From assembly GCF_902497625.1 (NCBI RefSeq), contig NZ_CABVGX010000038.1:1-54486 (forward strand): DNA of 54,486 bases, given 5' to 3'. Made by a program: the position numbers and the translations under genes. The DNA comes from Pseudomonas fluorescens. Lineage in GTDB: Bacteria > Pseudomonadota > Gammaproteobacteria > Pseudomonadales > Pseudomonadaceae. Under the pieces are notes generated by a model. That model saw only the letters and a list, made by a program, of their open reading frames with translations. It had not been told where the DNA came from and did not search any database. Of this stretch, positions 51,554-54,486 are shown piece after piece. The first letter of the stretch is position 1; each line of letters opens with the position of its first letter.

Positions 51554-51640
51554 GGTATTTACCGAAGAGGGCGCATCCGTGCGACGCTGAAGACTTACGT
51601 ATGGGTGACTTATCGGTCATGCGACTGAAGTCTTGAGGCT

Positions 51641-51661
51641 CTGTGCGCTTTTGTCGCACAG
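51641..51661. other. Hairpin in the chemoreceptor/zapA divergent gap
   Basis: CTGTGCG (51641-51647) and CGCACAG (51655-51661) flank a 7-nt loop (CTTTTGT) in the 285-bp gap between the - strand chemoreceptor and the + strand coiled-coil gene. It could be a small operator or hairpin. Nothing else clear was found in this gap. Confidence 0.3.
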
Positions 51662-51838
51662 GTGCGCTGCTGATGATCGAGCGACGAAGTGCAGGAACCA
51701 GATGGGTCAATCACAGTCTTTAAAGTTCGCGGAATCCGTCACCCGCCAGCAAAATCAACGCTTTGCGCCTGATTAGCCTGGCATCTGCGGTGACTTTTCT
51801 TTATCGTACGCGCCCTTTGAAATCCCTGGAAAATCAAT

Positions 51839-52069
51839 ATGTTGGAAGCATCCCTAAGCCAATTGGAACAGCTGGTCAGCGATCTGGTGCAACAGAACCA
51901 GACCTTGCTCGGTACCAATCAGAGCCTGAACGCCGAATTGGCTCAGGCCAAGGATGAAAACGAAACCCTGCAACTGAGCCTGATGGAGCAGGAAGAGAAA
52001 CACGGCGCCACTGCCGCACGCATTCAGGCACTGGTTGAGCGCGTCAGCGCCACTCCGGTCAACACATGA
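51839..52069 (+). CDS. Small coiled-coil protein upstream of zapA (TIGR02449 type)
   Basis: A 76-residue, almost entirely helical protein with heptads of Leu/Gln/Glu (MLEASLSQLEQLVSDLVQQ) that resembles ZapB in form. Proteins of this type sit immediately upstream of zapA in many gammaproteobacteria and probably take part in cell division. Its stop overlaps the zapA start as ATGA. Confidence 0.85.
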   Translation: MLEASLSQLEQLVSDLVQQNQTLLGTNQSLNAELAQAKDENETLQLSLMEQEEKHGATAARIQALVERVSATPVNT

Positions 52070-52368
52070 GTGCCGGCGCCGCAGGGGTAAAAGTCGTCTC
52101 TATTCTGGGGGAGGACTATTCGATCAAGGCGCCGGCCGGGGAAGAGCAAACCCTGCTGGACGCCGCCATGATGTTGAAAGCCGCTTTGGCCGACACCAAG
52201 CGCAAATACCCGACGCTGATCGGCGACCGTTTGCTGGTACTGGCCGCAATGAACCTGTGTTCGCAGCAGATAGAATTGAAAAAGCAGCACCAGCTGGAAC
52301 TCAACCGTTATCAAGAGCAAGTCAGCGCCACGGTTGAAGTGATCGCCAAGACGATCAATCAGGCCTGA
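52066..52368 (+). CDS. zapA: Cell division protein ZapA
   Basis: A 100-residue protein that crosslinks FtsZ filaments at the Z-ring. It has the N-terminal globular part (VKVVSILGEDYSIKAPAGEE) and a C-terminal coiled coil from about residue 60 (LVLAAMNLCSQQIELKKQHQ). The LL.AA.ML pattern with 100-residue length is typical. In most relatives the 6S RNA gene and ygfA follow zapA; here a chemoreceptor follows at 99 bp. Confidence 0.92.
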   Translation: MSAGAAGVKVVSILGEDYSIKAPAGEEQTLLDAAMMLKAALADTKRKYPTLIGDRLLVLAAMNLCSQQIELKKQHQLELNRYQEQVSATVEVIAKTINQA

Positions 52369-52396
52369 TCGGTTTGCGCACAACATAAAGTAAGAT

Positions 52397-52423
52397 TGCC
52401 GATTGTTTTGTATACAATCGGCA
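52397..52423. promoter_or_regulatory. Dyad between zapA and the chemoreceptor
   Basis: TGCCGATTGT (52397-52406) and ACAATCGGCA (52414-52423) are exact inverse copies with a 7-nt loop. Inside it, TTGTATACAA (52408-52417) is a perfect palindrome of the kind bound by GntR-family regulators. It could end the zapA transcript or be an operator for the downstream gene, 44 bp away. Confidence 0.5.
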
Positions 52424-52467
52424 CGGCTGTTGCAGGGTTTCCACCTCTTACTCTCTGGGGGTGATCC

Positions 52468-54405
52468 ATGCAGTTCTGGCGACGCAGTATTCAATGGCAG
52501 TTGATCCTCAGTATGGGCACTGCCCTACTGGTCAGCATTCTGATCGTGGTTGGCATTTATACCCTCGTGGTCAACCGTCTTGCCCAGAGCTATCTGGTCG
52601 AGCAGGCGCTTCCGTCGAGCATCGAAGCGATGCGCAACGACATCGAGCGCATCCTCGTTCAACCGCTCACCGCCGCCAAGGACATCGCCAGCAATAGCAT
52701 GGTGCGCGACTGGCTGGCCGAGGGCGAAAGCAGTGCCCAGACCGCGACGTTCGTCAAATACCTGGAAGGCATTCGCGCCGAGCACAATGCTTTTACCGCG
52801 CTGATCATCGGGGCGGCGTCCAACCACTACTTTACAGAGAAAGGCCAGGACCGGACGCTCAGCCGTACCAACCCCAAAGACGCCTGGTTTTACACCTTCC
52901 TCGACAGCAATCAGCCGCGCACGATTAATATAGACAACGATGCCGCCACCGGAGAATTGGCGCTTTTCATCGACTTCAAGGTTGAACAGGCGGGCAAGGT
53001 CGTAGGCGTTGCCGGGCTGGGCCTGAGCATGAAAGAACTGTCGGAACTGATCCACAATTACAGTTTCGGTGAGCGTGGCAAGGTCTATCTCGTGCGTTCC
53101 GACGGTCTGATCCAGGTTCATCCGGAATCGCAATTCAGCGGTAAACGCACGCTCGCAGAGCAAATTGGCGCGTCGGCAGCGCAGTCCGTCATGGGTCAAA
53201 AAGTTGCCACCAACAGCAGCTTCATCCGCGATGGCGAAGACTTTCTGGCGTTGAGCCTTCCATTGCGTGACCTCGGCTGGACCCTGGTGGCCGAAGTGCC
53301 GCAGTCGCAGATCTACGCCGAAGCCCGTAAAGCGATGTGGATGAGCAGCTTTATCGGCCTGGCAGTGGCGCTGGTTTGTCTTCTCTTGGTGGTGGTACTG
53401 GCCCGTGGCCTGGTGCGGCCGATCCGTCAGGTAACAGCGGCGCTGGTAGACATCGGTAGCGGTGGTGGAGATTTGACTCACAGGTTAGATTCCAGTCGCG
53501 CCGATGAGTTGGGAGACCTCGCACGCGGCTTCAACCGATTCCTCGACAGCCAGCGCGAAATGATCGGGGAAGTGCTCACCACCAGCGAGCGTTTGCGCAC
53601 AGCAGTCAGCCAGGTGGCGAAGGTGGTCGATAACACCGCCGAGCGTTCCGGGCGTCAGCAGGAAATGACCGATATGGTCGCCACCGCTGTTCATGAGATG
53701 GGCTTGACCGTGCAGGAAATCGCGCAGAACGCCGGCAATGCGGCGTTCGCTTCGCAAACCGCCCGCGATGAAGCGATGCAGGCGCGCGAAGTGGTCAGCG
53801 GCTCGATCCGGCATATCGAAAGCATGTCCGACGAGATCGGCCTTGCCGCCAGTGCGGTGGGCGAGTTGGCGAATCAGGTGGCGTCTATCGATCAAGTCCT
53901 GGCGGTGATCCGCGGGATTTCCGAGCAGACCAACCTTCTGGCATTGAACGCCGCTATCGAAGCGGCACGCGCCGGGGACATGGGGCGCGGGTTCGCCGTG
54001 GTCGCCGATGAAGTGCGCACGCTTGCACGCCGTACGCAGTCGTCCACCGACGAGATTCAACAGATGATCGGCAGCCTCAAGCAAGGCGCGGAGAATGCGG
54101 TGTCGTCGATGCACACCGGGCAAGCGGCGACGGGTACCGGCGTGGAGTCGAGCCAGCGTACCGGCGCCTCGCTGACCGCGATCACCGGGCAGGTCGAGCG
54201 AATCAGCGACATGAATCATCAGGTGGCGACTGCGACGGAAGAACAGTCGGCGGTCACGGAAGAGATCAACCGCAACGTCCAGGGGATTTCCGATCTGGCG
54301 CGGGCGACGGCGGGAGAGGTCAGGGCTTGTCGTGAGGATTGTCAGATGTTGCAGCGCTTGGCCGATGATCTGGCGCGGCAGATGGGTGGATTCAAGTTGA
54401 GCTAA
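52468..54405 (+). CDS. Methyl-accepting chemotaxis protein, dCache sensor
   Basis: A 645-residue chemoreceptor. TM1 about 12-34, a large periplasmic double-Cache domain (about 40-285, with KDAWFYTFLDSNQP and GKVVGVAGLGLSMKEL), TM2 about 293-315, HAMP (LVRPIRQVTAALVDIGSGGG onward) and a signalling domain with the tip IRGISEQTNLLALNAAIEAA. dCache receptors commonly sense amino acids, purines or organic acids; the ligand is not readable here. No C-terminal pentapeptide is present (ends MGGFKLS). Start ATG at 52468 has GGGGGTG upstream. Confidence 0.93.
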   Translation: MQFWRRSIQWQLILSMGTALLVSILIVVGIYTLVVNRLAQSYLVEQALPSSIEAMRNDIERILVQPLTAAKDIASNSMVRDWLAEGESSAQTATFVKYLEGIRAEHNAFTALIIGAASNHYFTEKGQDRTLSRTNPKDAWFYTFLDSNQPRTINIDNDAATGELALFIDFKVEQAGKVVGVAGLGLSMKELSELIHNYSFGERGKVYLVRSDGLIQVHPESQFSGKRTLAEQIGASAAQSVMGQKVATNSSFIRDGEDFLALSLPLRDLGWTLVAEVPQSQIYAEARKAMWMSSFIGLAVALVCLLLVVVLARGLVRPIRQVTAALVDIGSGGGDLTHRLDSSRADELGDLARGFNRFLDSQREMIGEVLTTSERLRTAVSQVAKVVDNTAERSGRQQEMTDMVATAVHEMGLTVQEIAQNAGNAAFASQTARDEAMQAREVVSGSIRHIESMSDEIGLAASAVGELANQVASIDQVLAVIRGISEQTNLLALNAAIEAARAGDMGRGFAVVADEVRTLARRTQSSTDEIQQMIGSLKQGAENAVSSMHTGQAATGTGVESSQRTGASLTAITGQVERISDMNHQVATATEEQSAVTEEINRNVQGISDLARATAGEVRACREDCQMLQRLADDLARQMGGFKLS

Positions 54406-54420
54406 AAAAAAATCGCAGCC

Positions 54421-54486
54421 TCGTTTCACTCGACAACTCCTACAGGAAGAGCGCGCAATCCCTGTAGGAGCTGTCGAGTAAAACGA
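54421..54486. repeat. 26-bp inverted repeat at the window end, family C
   Basis: Arms 54421-54446 and 54461-54486 match over 26 bases with two mismatches, with the core CCTGTAGGAGCTGTCGAGT in the right arm and a 14-nt loop. It differs from families A and B and follows the chemoreceptor stop by 15 bp, after a run of A. It may be a third REP-like family or a terminator. The window ends at its last base, so its full extent is unknown. Confidence 0.7.

Noticed and set aside
52369..52467. 6S RNA gene after zapA
   Set aside because: The gap is only 99 bp, shorter than 6S RNA, and shows no matching long stem with a central bubble.

Overview
The window reads as chromosomal DNA of a Pseudomonas of the fluorescens group: GC-rich, gltB-gltD-hemE in the usual order, dense ATGA-overlapped operons, and two families of paired inverted REP elements typical of that group. 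No rRNA, tRNA, CRISPR array, transposase or prophage gene was seen. From memory of P. aeruginosa (not checked here), the backbone is SPOR protein, gltB, gltD, hemE, MFS/LysR pair, parA, selO, mscK, nhaP2. Two large accessory blocks appear to sit inside that backbone.

Layout. (1) 1-8102, + strand: the 3' end of a SPOR-domain gene, glutamate synthase gltB and gltD, and hemE. (2) 8103-19793, + strand: a secreted chitin-type lytic polysaccharide monooxygenase (AA10, GbpA-like), a small cytochrome b561, and a complete collinear type II secretion operon gspCDEFGHIJKLM. The gspC start overlaps the cytochrome gene. The arrangement suggests substrate, possible electron donor and export machine in one locus. 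(3) 19786-22340: an MFS exporter and a divergent LysR regulator (ynfM/ynfL-like), then a cluster of REP elements. (4) 22384-41274, all - strand: an aryl polyene (APE) biosynthesis operon of 21 genes. It encodes a chain-length factor, lysophospholipid-type acyltransferase, two ACPs, a membrane protein, an acyl ligase fused to a dehydratase, a glycosyltransferase, a LpxL-like acyltransferase, an aromatic amino acid ammonia-lyase, a thioesterase, a LolA-like carrier, an MMPL exporter, an antiporter-like membrane protein, a flavin halogenase-like oxidoreductase, a methyltransferase, a lipoprotein, two active-site-complete ketosynthases, a second dehydratase, a ketoreductase and a small periplasmic protein. 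Its promoter lies near 41358-41386, with a dyad overlapping the -35 box. Three REP pairs lie inside the operon, one within the signal-peptide region of the LolA-like gene. (5) 41625-49665: an orphan ParA-type ATPase, then convergent trxC, selO, mscK and nhaP2. (6) 49790-54486: two chemoreceptors flanking a small coiled-coil gene and zapA, ending in a 26-bp inverted repeat at the window edge.

How the parts work together. GltB/GltD make glutamate from glutamine and 2-oxoglutarate; HemE acts in haem synthesis. The T2SS block probably serves chitin breakdown. In the APE block, the ammonia-lyase would release an aryl-acrylate starter, the ligase would load it on an ACP, KS/CLF, KR and DH would extend and reduce it into a conjugated polyene, tailoring enzymes would modify it, and the acyltransferases, GT, LolA-like protein and MMPL pump would attach it to a lipid and move it toward the outer membrane. 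All functions are inferred from sequence motifs and gene order; no database search was possible.
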